A stretch of 64,000 nucleotides of DNA. Source: Rubellimicrobium mesophilum DSM 19309 (GTDB lineage Bacteria > Pseudomonadota > Alphaproteobacteria > Rhodobacterales > Rhodobacteraceae). The translations under genes and the position numbers were made by a program. Below the pieces are notes generated by a model. That model had not been told where the DNA came from. It saw nothing but the letters and a program-made list of their open reading frames with translations, and ran no database searches. Numbering within the stretch: the stretch's first letter is position 1; every line of letters starts with the position of its first letter. The stretch lies in contig NZ_KK088555.1 in the NCBI RefSeq assembly GCF_000600335.2, positions 1-64,000 on the forward strand. The letters are read 5' to 3'. Shown here piece by piece: positions 37,898-46,499 of the stretch.

Positions 37898-39313
37898 CGC
37901 AGCAGATGACGGACATCACCTCCCCCGTCGCCGATGGGATGGTGCACGCGACCAAGGTGGGCCTCGCGCGCGTCCTCGGCCCCGCCCATGTCTGGGCGCT
38001 GGGCGTCGGCATCGTGCTCGTGGGCGAGTACATGGGCTGGAACTTCGGCGTGGCGAAGGGCGGCGCCTATGCGGCGCTCATCGCCTGCTGGTTCGCGGGG
38101 ATCCTCTACACCTGCGTGGCCATGATCGACTCGGAGGTGACCTCCACGGTCGCCGCCGCCGGAGGCCAGTACACGCAGGCCAAGCACATCATCGGGCCGC
38201 TCATGGCCTTCAACGTGGGGCTCTACCTCGTCTTCGCCTACACGATGCTCGAGGCCGGGGAACGCCATCACCGTGGGCTTCCTCGTCGAGACCGTCGCCG
38301 GGATGACCGGGCACACGGGGCTGGACGTGCGGGCCTTCATCGTGCTGGCGATCATGTTCCTCGCCTGGCTGAACTACCGCGGCGTGCTGGCGACGCTGAA
38401 CTTCAGCCTCGTGATCACGGCGGTGGCCTTCGTGGCCGTCATCACCCTGTTCCTCGGCACCCGTCCCTGGAGCGACGCCTCGCCCCTCGCTCATGGGACG
38501 CTGGCCGCGCCGCTGCCCTACGGCTGGCTCGGCATCCTGGCGGCGATGCATTTCGGGCTCTGGTACTACCTCGGCATCGAGGGCACAACGCAGGCGGCCG
38601 AGGAGGTGCGCTCGCCGGCCCGCTCGCTGCCCTTCGGCACGCTGACGGGCATCATGACGCTCATAATCGCGGCGACGCTGACGTGGTACGTCTGCGTGGG
38701 CCTCATGCCCTGGGAGTACCTCGGCCAGTCGGGCGTGCCGCTCTTCGACGCGGCGCGGATGACGGGCTCGACGGCGCTGATGGTGTTCCTCGGGATCGGG
38801 ACGCTCTTCGCGACGCTGGCCTCGGCCAACGGTTGCATCAACGACGCCTCGCGGGCCTGGTTCTCGATGGGCCGCGACCACTACCTGCCGCAGTGGTTCG
38901 GGGCGGTGCACCCGGTCTACCGGACGCCCTACCGCTCGATCGTCTTCCTCGTTCCCATCGCGCTCATCTTCGCGCTGGGGGCGCCGCTCGACCAGGTCAT
39001 CACCTTCTCGATCCTGTCGGGCCTTCTGGGCTACACCTTCATGCCCATCAACATGACCCTGTTCCGGCGCAAGTGGCCGCTGGACACGATCAAGCGGGGC
39101 TACGTGCACCCCTTCCACCCGATCCCGGCCATCGTGCTCATCACGCTCTGCGCGATCACCTACTTCGCGGTGTTCCTGGGCTACGGGACGCAGCTCATCG
39201 CCATGGTGAGCTTCTACATCGTGGCCTCGCTCTGGTTCCACTTCCGGCGCTACAAGTTCGTCAAGCGCTCCGACCAGTTCACGATGCCCTGGCCCAAGCC
39301 GCGCGGCTACTGA
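37894..39313 (+). CDS. APC-family amine/amino acid permease (one frame break in the assembly)
   Basis: This is a secondary transporter related to ethanolamine permeases. The frame opens MTQQMTDITSPVADGMVHAT with VWALGVGIVLVGEYMGWNFG and GQYTQAKHIIG. It breaks in a run of four G at 38257-38260; removing one G joins FAYTMLEAG to NAITVGFLVETVAGMTG. The rest shows GLWYYLGIEGTTQAAEEVRS and YRTPYRSIVFLVPIAL. About 472 residues with some 12 helices result. The setting inside the methylamine locus suggests import of methylamine or a related amine; this is inference. Confidence 0.85.
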
Positions 39314-39363
39314 ACCCGAAGGGGGCCCCTCCGGGGGCCCTCTCCGCCTGAAGGGGACCACCC

Positions 39364-40038
39364 GTGGACGACATCGCCCTCCTCCTCGTCGCCGCGCTGG
39401 GCCTAGGCATCCTCGGCTGGCAGGCCCGCCGGCTGTCGCGCGCCTCGGCCGCGCGGCGGGCGGCCCGCGCGGGGTTCCTCGACGCCTGCGCCACTCTCCT
39501 CTCCGACACCCGCAAGCGGGTGGAGCCCGACGGCTTCCCGCGCCTCGCCGGCGCCTCGGGGGGCGCCCGCTTCGACCTCCGCGTGGTGCCCGACACCCTG
39601 ACGACCCGCAAGCTCCCCGCCCTCTGGCTGCTCGTCACGCTGACCGAGCCCCTGCCGCTGCCCGCGACCTGGCACCTGATGCTGCGCCCCCGGGGGACCG
39701 AGACCTTCTCCGCCTTCGATCGCCTGCCCCACATCCTGCCCCCGCAGCCCGGCCTGCCGGAGGACAGCCAGATCCGCACGGATTCGGGCGGCACGCCCCC
39801 GCCCGTCCTGGCCGAGATCGTCGCACGCCTGGGCGAGGACCGCCTCAAGGAGGTCGTCCTCTCGCCCAAGGGCCTGCGAATCACCTGGCTCGCCGAGGAG
39901 GCGAATCGCGGCCGCTACCTGATCTTCCGGGACGCTGAGATGGGGCTGGAGCCGCTGCCGCCCGACACCCTGGCGCCGCTCCTCGACGCCCTCCTCGACC
40001 TGCGCGCGGGCCTCCAGCCGGAACGGCGCCGCGCATGA
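39364..40038 (+). CDS. conserved hypothetical protein with an N-terminal helix
   Basis: This 224-residue protein starts at a GTG. One hydrophobic helix (IALLLVAALGLGILGWQARR) is followed by a soluble domain with RFDLRVVPDTLTTRKLPALW and LVTLTEPLPLPATWHLMLRP. No catalytic motif is evident. It lies 50 bp after the permease and overlaps the next gene by 4 bp, so it belongs to the same transcript. Function is unknown. Confidence 0.65.
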   Translation: MDDIALLLVAALGLGILGWQARRLSRASAARRAARAGFLDACATLLSDTRKRVEPDGFPRLAGASGGARFDLRVVPDTLTTRKLPALWLLVTLTEPLPLPATWHLMLRPRGTETFSAFDRLPHILPPQPGLPEDSQIRTDSGGTPPPVLAEIVARLGEDRLKEVVLSPKGLRITWLAEEANRGRYLIFRDAEMGLEPLPPDTLAPLLDALLDLRAGLQPERRRA

Positions 40039-40304
40039 AGCCCCTGCCTCCGCCCCTGGTCCTCGCCGTCGCGCTCGTCCTGCCCGGCATGGGGCAGGTG
40101 CTGAACCGCCAGCCGACGCGCGGCCTGATCTTCGCGTTCTTCACGCTCCTCCTCGGCGCCTTCACGCTGGTCACGGCGGACCCGGGCGTCTCCTGGGTCG
40201 GCAAGCTCTCGGGCGGCCTCTTCGTGCACGCCCTCGCCGTGCTCGACGCCTACAAGCACGCCCGCATCCGCACCGAGCTCCTCAACTCTGCGGGTAGGAG
40301 ATGA
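40035..40304 (+). CDS. small hypothetical membrane protein
   Basis: This 89-residue protein has hydrophobic stretches LVLAVALVLPGMGQVLNRQP and GLIFAFFTLLLGAFTLVTAD plus a third weaker one. The PGMGQ(x)LNR pattern resembles small membrane proteins of the DUF5683/TM2-like type. Its last 23 bp overlap the 3' end of the convergent XRE-cupin gene. Function is unknown. Confidence 0.6.
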   Translation: MKPLPPPLVLAVALVLPGMGQVLNRQPTRGLIFAFFTLLLGAFTLVTADPGVSWVGKLSGGLFVHALAVLDAYKHARIRTELLNSAGRR

Positions 40305-40959
40305 CGGAGAGGTATCGGGCGGGGAGTTGGTTGAGCTCTTCGGGGCCGTGGCGGGCGTCGGCGTCGAAGAGGAGGCTGTCGCCGGGTTTCAGGTGGAAGA
40401 GCTGGTCGCCGTGGCGGTAGGTGACCTCGCCCTCGAGCATGTAGAGGAGCTCGATGCCGTCGTGCTGGAAGGTGGGGAAGGTGTCGGACTGCCCGGTGAG
40501 GGTGATGAGGTAGGGCTCGACGACGACGCCGGAGGTGTTGGAGCCGATGTGGCCCAGCAGGTGGTACTGGTGGCCGGCCCGGGTGCCGCGGCGCTCGATC
40601 TCGAGGTGCTCGCCGGCGCGCACGTGCTGGACCTCGCGGCGCTCCTCGTAGCGGCGGAAGAAGGCGGTGAGGGGGGCGGAGAGCGCGTGGCTCAGGATCT
40701 GCAGGGTGGTGAGCGAGGGCGAGGTGAGGCCGTTCTCGATCTTGGAGAGCATGCCGATGGAAAGGCCGGTGGCCTGGGCGAGGTCGGCCACGGTCATGCC
40801 CTGGCTGCGGCGGAAGGTGCGCACCTCGCGGCCGATGGCGGTCTCGAGGTTGCGCTCCGCGAGTTCGCGGACGCGGTGGGGGTCCTGGGTCAGCCCCGGC
40901 TTCTGGCGCGCGGGGGCCGGGGCGGCGTCCTCGGGCTCGGGCTCGTGGTCCTGGGGCAT
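40282..40959 (-). CDS. XRE-cupin transcriptional regulator of the methylamine locus
   Basis: This 225-residue regulator has a helix-turn-helix domain (GREVRTFRRSQGMTVADLAQ, ATGLSIGMLSKIENGLTSPS) and a C-terminal cupin domain (ELLYMLEGEVTYRHGDQLFH, LKPGDSLLFDADARHGPEEL) that would bind a small effector. This layout is that of PuuR/SutR-type repressors. The ATG at 40959 is chosen because the upstream extension lacks homology. A 7-7-7 palindrome sits 24 bp upstream. It probably senses the amine or a pathway product. Confidence 0.88.
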   Translation of the reverse strand: MPQDHEPEPEDAAPAPARQKPGLTQDPHRVRELAERNLETAIGREVRTFRRSQGMTVADLAQATGLSIGMLSKIENGLTSPSLTTLQILSHALSAPLTAFFRRYEERREVQHVRAGEHLEIERRGTRAGHQYHLLGHIGSNTSGVVVEPYLITLTGQSDTFPTFQHDGIELLYMLEGEVTYRHGDQLFHLKPGDSLLFDADARHGPEELNQLPARYLSVISYPQS

Positions 40960-40982
40960 GGCGCTCGGCGCTCTCCGGCCGT

Positions 40983-41003
40983 ATGTTTCTTCGCATGAAA
41001 CAT
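40983..41003. promoter_or_regulatory. operator candidate upstream of the XRE-cupin gene
   Basis: ATGTTTC at 40983-40989 and GAAACAT at 40997-41003 form inverted 7-bp arms with a 7-bp spacer (TTCGCAT). The site lies just upstream of the regulator's start and would suit autoregulation. A related site is found at 36991-37009. Confidence 0.5.
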
Positions 41004-41026
41004 GTCGCCACTCCGGCCGAGGTGTC

Positions 41027-41206
41027 AAGGCCAGCGGCCCGTCAGCTCGCTTCGCCGACCCGCGCCGCTCGGAGGCGGCGCTGCGGCTCCTCGCGCGCCA
41101 GGGCGTGACGCTGGGCGGCTTCTCGGGCGGGGTCTTCCCGCTCATGCGCGCGCAGGCCATGGGCCGGCATCGCCCCTCGGTGCACTGGTGCTACGAGGGG
41201 CCCTGA
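41027..41206 (+). pseudogene. GlxA/GbdR-type AraC regulator fragment
   Basis: The plus-strand frame ending at 41206 reads FADPRRSEAALRLLARQGVT, then LGGFSGGVFPLMRAQAMGRH and RPSVHWCYEGP. This resembles the middle of the DJ-1/PfpI-like domain of GlxA-family regulators (VTLGG-SGG, then a -VHW- strand). No start, N-terminal part or AraC HTH domain is present, so it is a remnant of about 59 codons. GlxA-type regulators often control quaternary amine and sarcosine genes, which fits the locus. Confidence 0.5.
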
Positions 41207-41218
41207 CCCGAAGCAGCG

Positions 41219-41782
41219 CTAGAACACGCTCCGCGCCGCCGTCACCAGCGCGTGGTGGAGCGAATAGGCCGAGGACCGGCCCCCCAGCAGCGTCATGCGG
41301 TCCGGCGCGCGCCGGATCGCGTAGACGCCCAGGTGCTCCATCATCGTTCGGGTGGCCGAGCCCGGGCCGAATCGCTCGAGGTCGAGGTTGCAGAGCCGCT
41401 CGAACAGCGGCTGCAGCGGGCCCGCGACCTCGAAGCGTGCCCAGGCGTCGGTCTGCTCGGTGATCGAGGCGGACTCGCCGAAGAGGGGCTTCAGATGCGC
41501 GACGATGTCCTCGTGGGTGGCGAAGGGCGCCTCGACCATCCACATCCCGGGGCTGACCCAGAAGGCGCCCCAGTCGCCCTGCGACTCGGCCCGGCCGGGC
41601 TCCGGCAGCGGGAGGCCGGCCTGGGCCGCCCGCTCCATGACCTCGGCCTCGCGGCCCCGGCGGATGGCGAGCGAGGCCAGCGCCGTGTCCGCGTCCTCGG
41701 CGGTGCTGACGGGGCCGATGGTCTCGACCGCCAGGGTCTCCCGGCCCAGCGCCGAGAGGGGCTTCAGGTTATGGCTAGCCAC
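41219..41782 (-). CDS. mgdD: N-methylglutamate dehydrogenase subunit D (SoxG-like)
   Basis: This 187-residue protein is the gamma-type subunit of the heterotetrameric sarcosine oxidase-like enzyme. It has VSTAEDADTALASLAIRRGR, WVSPGMWMVEAPFATHEDIV and TEQTDAWARFEVAGPLQPLF. A GTG at 41782 overlaps the mgdC end by 8 bp. It is the last gene of the mgdABCD operon. Confidence 0.85.
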   Translation of the reverse strand: MASHNLKPLSALGRETLAVETIGPVSTAEDADTALASLAIRRGREAEVMERAAQAGLPLPEPGRAESQGDWGAFWVSPGMWMVEAPFATHEDIVAHLKPLFGESASITEQTDAWARFEVAGPLQPLFERLCNLDLERFGPGSATRTMMEHLGVYAIRRAPDRMTLLGGRSSAYSLHHALVTAARSVF

Positions 41783-44700
41783 GGAGGCGCTCCCCTTCCG
41801 GATCGACGAAATGCGGCGACACGATCTCGACCTCGACCTCGGTCCTGGCCAGTAGGTTCACGGCCCGGAGCCGCTCCCCCAGCCGCGCCGAGCCGTTCTT
41901 GAGGTAGCCCAGAGCGATCTGGGAGCCGACGTGCGGCGAGAACACCAGCGAGGTGATCCAGCCGTCGTCGTTCGCGGCGACCGGCTCCTTGCCCTTGGCG
42001 ATGAAGTGGCTTCCGGCCTTGAGCGTGTCGACCGGGTTGACCGGCTTCACGCCGACGATCCGCAGCCCGTCCCCCGCGCCAGTTCCTCGCGCTGCGAGAG
42101 GACCATGCCGATGGCGTCCTTCTTCTTGGACACCATCTTGCCCAGGCCCATGTTGAGCGCGGTCGTCTGGCCGTTGAGCTCGTTCCCGGCGACGTGGCCC
42201 TTCTCGACCCGCATGACGCCCAGCGCCTCGGTGCCGTAAGGGGTGACGTCGAGGTCCGCGCCCTTCGCCATCATCTCGCGCGCCAGGGCGTCGCCGTAGC
42301 GCGTCGGCACCGCGATCTCGTAGGCCATCTCGCCCGAGAAGCTGATCCGGAAGAGCCGGGCCCGCAGGCCGCCGCAGACGGTGACGTTGCCGCAGGCCAT
42401 GTAGGGGAAGGCCGCGTCCGAGATGTCCTGGTCCACGATCCGCTGCAGCAGAGTCCGCGCGTTCGGCCCCGCGACCGAGAACTGCGCCCAGGCCTCGGTC
42501 GTGGAGATGAGCTGCACGTCGAGGTCGGGCCAGAGGCACTGGCGGCAGAACTCGAGGTGCCGGAAGACCCCAACCGCGTTGGCGGTGGTCGTGGTCATCA
42601 CATACTCGTTCTCGCCCAGCCGCGCGGTGGTGCCGTCGTCCATGACGATCCCGTCCTCGCGCAGCATCAGCCCGTAGCGGACCTTGCCCACGGGGAGCGT
42701 CGAGAAGGTGTTGGCGTAGACGCGGTCGAGGAAGACGCCCGCGTCGGTGCCCTGGATGTCGATCTTGCCCAGCGTGGTCACATCGCAGAAGCCGACGCTC
42801 TTGCGGGTGGCGAGGACCTCGCGGTCGACCGACTCGCGCCAGGTGGTCTCGCCGGGGCGGGGATACCACTGGGCGCGGAGCCACATCCCGACCTCGACGA
42901 AGACGGCGCCCTGCTGTGCCGCCCAGCGGTGCGAGGGGTCAGGCGGGTGGGCTTGAACTCCTCCTCCCGCGACCGGCCGGCCAGCGTGCCCATCGACACG
43001 GGCGTGTAGGGCGGGCGGAAGACGGTGGTGCCGGTCGCGGGGATGCCCTTGCCGGTCAGCTCGGCCATGACGGCGAGGGCCACGACGTTCGAGGTCTTGC
43101 CCTGGTCGGTCGCCATGCCGAGCGTCGTGTAGCGCTTCAGGTGCTCGACGGAGACGAAGTTCTCCTGATGGGCGAGCTTGATGTCCTTGACGGTCACGTC
43201 GTTCTGGAAGTCGACCCAGGCGCGCCCTTGGCCCGGGACGTGCCAGAGCGGCGAGAGGCGCAGCGGCGCGTCCTCGGCCTGCGGGATGTCGGCCGGGGAG
43301 GCGGCGAAGCCGAGGTCCTCCAGCGCCTCGGCGGCCCGGGCGGCACCGGTGGCGAGCGCGCCGTGGGTGGAGAGGGCCCCGGCGGCCGCGCCGGCGACCG
43401 ACAGGCCGGCGGGGCCGCTCGGGCTCGGGACGAAGGCGGCGATGGACTCGTCCCAGACGGGCCGGGCCGAGTGGTGCGAGGTCAGCGCCAGCGTCGGGTT
43501 CCAGCCGCCCGAGACGCCCAGGGCGTCGCAGGCGATCCGCTCCTCGCGCCCGTCGGCGGTCCGCACGGTGATGCCGGTGAGGCCGAGCTTCCCGTGCGCG
43601 GCGGTCACGACGGCGCCCTGCAGGTGGCGGATGCCGGGCAGCCGCTCGCCCACGCGGCGCGAGTCGATGACGGCGACCACGTCGACGCCCCGGGCCTCGA
43701 GGTCGCGCGCGGTCCGAAGGCCGTCGTCGTTGTTGACGAAGAGGGCCACGCGCTTGCCCGCCGCCACGCCCCAGCGGTTGGCATAAGCGCGAACGGCGCC
43801 CGCCAGCATCACGCCGGGCCGGTCGTTGTCGCGGAAGGCGATGGGCCTCTCGATAGCGCCGGCGGCGAGGATCGACCGCCGGGCGTAGATCCGCCAGAGC
43901 ACCTGGCGCGGCTTGCCGGCCGCCGGTGCGGGCAGGTGGTCGGACACCCGCTCGACCGCGCCGAAGACGCCGTGGTCGAAGACGCCCATGACGGTCGTGC
44001 GCGGCATGACCCGGACGTTCGGCATGGAGGCGAGCTCGGCAACGGCGCCGCGGGCCCAGTCGGCCCCGGACTGCGCGCCGATCGCGAGGGTCTCGGCGTT
44101 GAGCCGCCCGCCCAGCAGGAAGTCCTCGTCCGCGAGGATCACCCGAGCGCCCGCGCGGCCCGCCGTCAGCGCCGCCATCAGGCCCGAGGGCCCCGCGCCG
44201 ATGACGAGGAGATCGCAGTGCAGGAAGCCCTTGTCGTAGGCGTCGGGGTCCGCCTCCTTGGACAGGCTCCCCAGGCCCGCGGCGCGGCGGATGATCGGCT
44301 CGTAGAGCTTCTCCCAGAAGGCGGCCGGCCACATGAAGGTCTTGTAGTAGAAGCCCGCCGTGAAGAACGGCGAGAAGAGGTCGTTCACCCCCAGCGCGTC
44401 GAAGGCAAGCGAGGGCCAGCGGTTCTGGCTCTGCGCCTCGAGGCCGTCGTAGAGCTCGGCCACGGTCGCCCGCGTGTTGGGCTCCTGCCGCGCGCCCGAG
44501 CGCAGCTCGACCAGCGCGTTGGGCTCCTCCGGCCCGGCGGACAGGAGACCGCGCGGGCGGTGATACTTGAAGCTCCGCCCGACGAGCCTGACGCCGTTGG
44601 CGAGGAGCGCCGAGGCCAGCGTGTCGCCCGGGTGCCCCTGGTAGGACTTCCCGTCGAAGGTGAAGCCGAGCGTGCGGCTCCGGTCCACGCGGCCCAGGGC

Positions 44701-44784
44701 TACGCGCATCGGCTGCGAGGGGGCCATGGGTGCCCGGACGGGCTCGCCGGCGAGACCGGCGGTATCGCGCAGGACCTCTGTCAT
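41775..44784 (-). CDS. mgdC: N-methylglutamate dehydrogenase subunit C (SoxA-like; two frame breaks in the assembly)
   Basis: This is the large alpha-type subunit. The start is ATG at 44784 (MTEVLRDTAGLAGEPVRAPM), coupled to mgdB. It has the SoxA N-terminal block GDTLASALLANGVRLVGRSF, an NAD-binding motif VIGAGPSGLMAALTAGRAGA, a middle FAD/NAD domain and a C-terminal GcvT-like folate domain (DVTTLGKIDIQGTDAGVFLD). Frame breaks occur in G4 at 42935-42938 and C5 at 42071-42075; adding one base at each gives 1003 residues. The GcvT domain would hand the methyl carbon to tetrahydrofolate. Confidence 0.9.
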
Positions 44785-45062
44785 TTCGACCTCCCCCGTC
44801 CGCGCGCGACATCCCGCGCCAGTTCCGCCCCCAGGATCTCGTGCGTCACGGTGTTCCGCGTCACCACGAGCCAGGAGCGGTCGCCCTGCTCGTGGAACCA
44901 GAGCTCCCGGTGCACCCCCGCCGGGTTGTCGCGGAGGTAGAGGTAGTCGTGGAAGGCCTCGGGCTCCCGCAGGCCGTCGGGCCGGTCGATCAGGGCGGCG
45001 TCGCCCAGGTAGGTGAACTCCTGCGCGTCGCGCGGGCCCAGGAGGGGATGGGGGATCAGCAT
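44781..45062 (-). CDS. mgdB: N-methylglutamate dehydrogenase subunit B (SoxD-like)
   Basis: This 93-residue delta-type subunit begins MLIPHPLLGPRDAQEFTYLG and contains FHDYLYLRDNPAGVHRELWF and RNTVTHEI. In sarcosine oxidase SoxD the N-terminal CPxCG holds zinc; here the corresponding segment is HPLLG, without cysteines. This may mark the N-methylglutamate-specific subfamily. It lies 9 bp after mgdA and overlaps mgdC by 4 bp. Confidence 0.88.
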   Translation of the reverse strand: MLIPHPLLGPRDAQEFTYLGDAALIDRPDGLREPEAFHDYLYLRDNPAGVHRELWFHEQGDRSWLVVTRNTVTHEILGAELARDVARGRGRSK

Positions 45063-45071
45063 GGGTCTGTC

Positions 45072-46322
45072 CTAGTGGAGGTTCGGCTGGGCCCCTTGGC
45101 CCTTCTCGTCGATCATCGCGCCGCGCCGGAAGCGGTCGAGCCGGTAGGCGCTCGCGGTGGGGTGCGGCTCGTCCTTCGCGATCAGGTGCGCGAAGCAGAA
45201 GCCCGAGGCGGGCGTGGCCTTGAAGCCGCCGTAGCACCAGCCGCCGTTGAAGTAGAGGCCGTCGATCCCCGTGCGGTCGATGAAGGGCGAGCCGTCCATG
45301 CTCATGTCCATGATGCCGCCCCAGGTCCGCAGCAGCCGCGCCCGGCCGATCATCGGCATCAGCGCCATGCCGCCCTCGGCCACGTCCTCGATCACCGGCA
45401 GGTTCCCCCGCTGGGCGTAGGAGTTGTAGCCGTCGATGTCGCCGCCAAAGACGAGGCCGCCCTTGTCCGACTGGCTGACGTAGAAGTGCCCCGCCCCGAA
45501 GGTCATCACCCCGTCGATCACCGGCTTCAGCCCCTCGGAGACGAAGGCCTGGAGGACGTGGCTCTCGATGGGGAGACGCATCCCGGCCATGGCCATCACG
45601 CGCGAGGAGTTGCCGGCCACCGCCACGCCCACCTTGAGCGCGCCGATGAAGCCGCGCGTCGTCTCCACCCCCGTCACGCGCCCGTTGACGATGCGGAAGC
45701 CCGTCACCTGGCAGTTCTGGATGATGTCCACGCCGCGCTGGTCGGCGCCGCGCGCGTAGCCCCAGGCCACCGCGTCGTGCCGCGCCGTGCCGCCCCGCCG
45801 CTGCAGGAGGCCGCCCTTGATGGGGAACCGCGCGTGGTCGAAGTTCAGGAAGGGATACATCCTGCGCACCTGCTCCCGGTCGAGGAGCTCCGCGTCCGCC
45901 CCGTGCAGGATCATGGCGTTGCCGCGCCGGGTGTAGGCGTCGCGCTGGGCGTCCGAGTGGAACAGGTTCAGGATGCCGCGCTGGCTGACCATCGCGTTGT
46001 AGTTGAAGTCCTGCTCCATCCCCTCCCAGAGCTTCATCGAGAACTCGTAGAAGGGCTGGTTGCCGTCGAGCAGGTAGTTCGAGCGGATGATCGTGGTGTT
46101 CCGCCCGACGTTGCCGCCGCCGATCCAGCCCTTCTCCAGCACCGCGACGCGGAGCTGCCCGAACTCCTTGGCGAGGTAATAGGCCGCCGCGAGGCCGTGG
46201 CCCCCGCCCCCCACGATCACCACGTCGTAGGACGGCTGCGGATCGGGGTCGCGCCAGGCCGGCGTCCAGCCCTTGTGCCCCGTCATCGCCTCGCGGAAGA
46301 CCCGCAGTCCCGAATAGCGCAT
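45072..46322 (-). CDS. mgdA: N-methylglutamate dehydrogenase subunit A (SoxB-like)
   Basis: This 416-residue flavoprotein of the DAO family is the beta-type catalytic subunit. It begins MRYSGLRVFREAMTGHKGWT and has the dinucleotide motif YDVVIVGGGGHGLAAAYYLA, GWIGGGNVGRNTTIIRSNYL, and a C-terminal FAD-contact motif NGGWCYGGFKATPASGFCFA. With MgdBCD it would oxidise N-methylglutamate to glutamate. Heterotetrameric sarcosine oxidase (soxBDAG) is the alternative name, but the gmaS-mgsABC linkage favours mgd. Confidence 0.88.
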   Translation of the reverse strand: MRYSGLRVFREAMTGHKGWTPAWRDPDPQPSYDVVIVGGGGHGLAAAYYLAKEFGQLRVAVLEKGWIGGGNVGRNTTIIRSNYLLDGNQPFYEFSMKLWEGMEQDFNYNAMVSQRGILNLFHSDAQRDAYTRRGNAMILHGADAELLDREQVRRMYPFLNFDHARFPIKGGLLQRRGGTARHDAVAWGYARGADQRGVDIIQNCQVTGFRIVNGRVTGVETTRGFIGALKVGVAVAGNSSRVMAMAGMRLPIESHVLQAFVSEGLKPVIDGVMTFGAGHFYVSQSDKGGLVFGGDIDGYNSYAQRGNLPVIEDVAEGGMALMPMIGRARLLRTWGGIMDMSMDGSPFIDRTGIDGLYFNGGWCYGGFKATPASGFCFAHLIAKDEPHPTASAYRLDRFRRGAMIDEKGQGAQPNLH

Positions 46323-46499
46323 CCGTGAATCCCCCGGTTTCGCCCCGGGATACCACCGCTGGAAACCGACAGACCCGGGCGTTTCCGACATGAACCCCGC
46401 CGTTTCGGTCACCTCCCCGTCCCGTGAAGGCGCCCATGCCGGGGTGAACCGTTCCCTCCTCCCGGCGTTGGTCGCACCGAGAGCAAAAAGGGGGACCCC

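Noticed and set aside
42778-46437. A 1219-codon frame covering mgdA to mgdC as one giant fusion.
   Set aside because: It reads mgdA out of frame and is in frame only with mgdC upstream of its first break. mgdA, mgdB and mgdC have their own starts, ribosome sites and overlaps.
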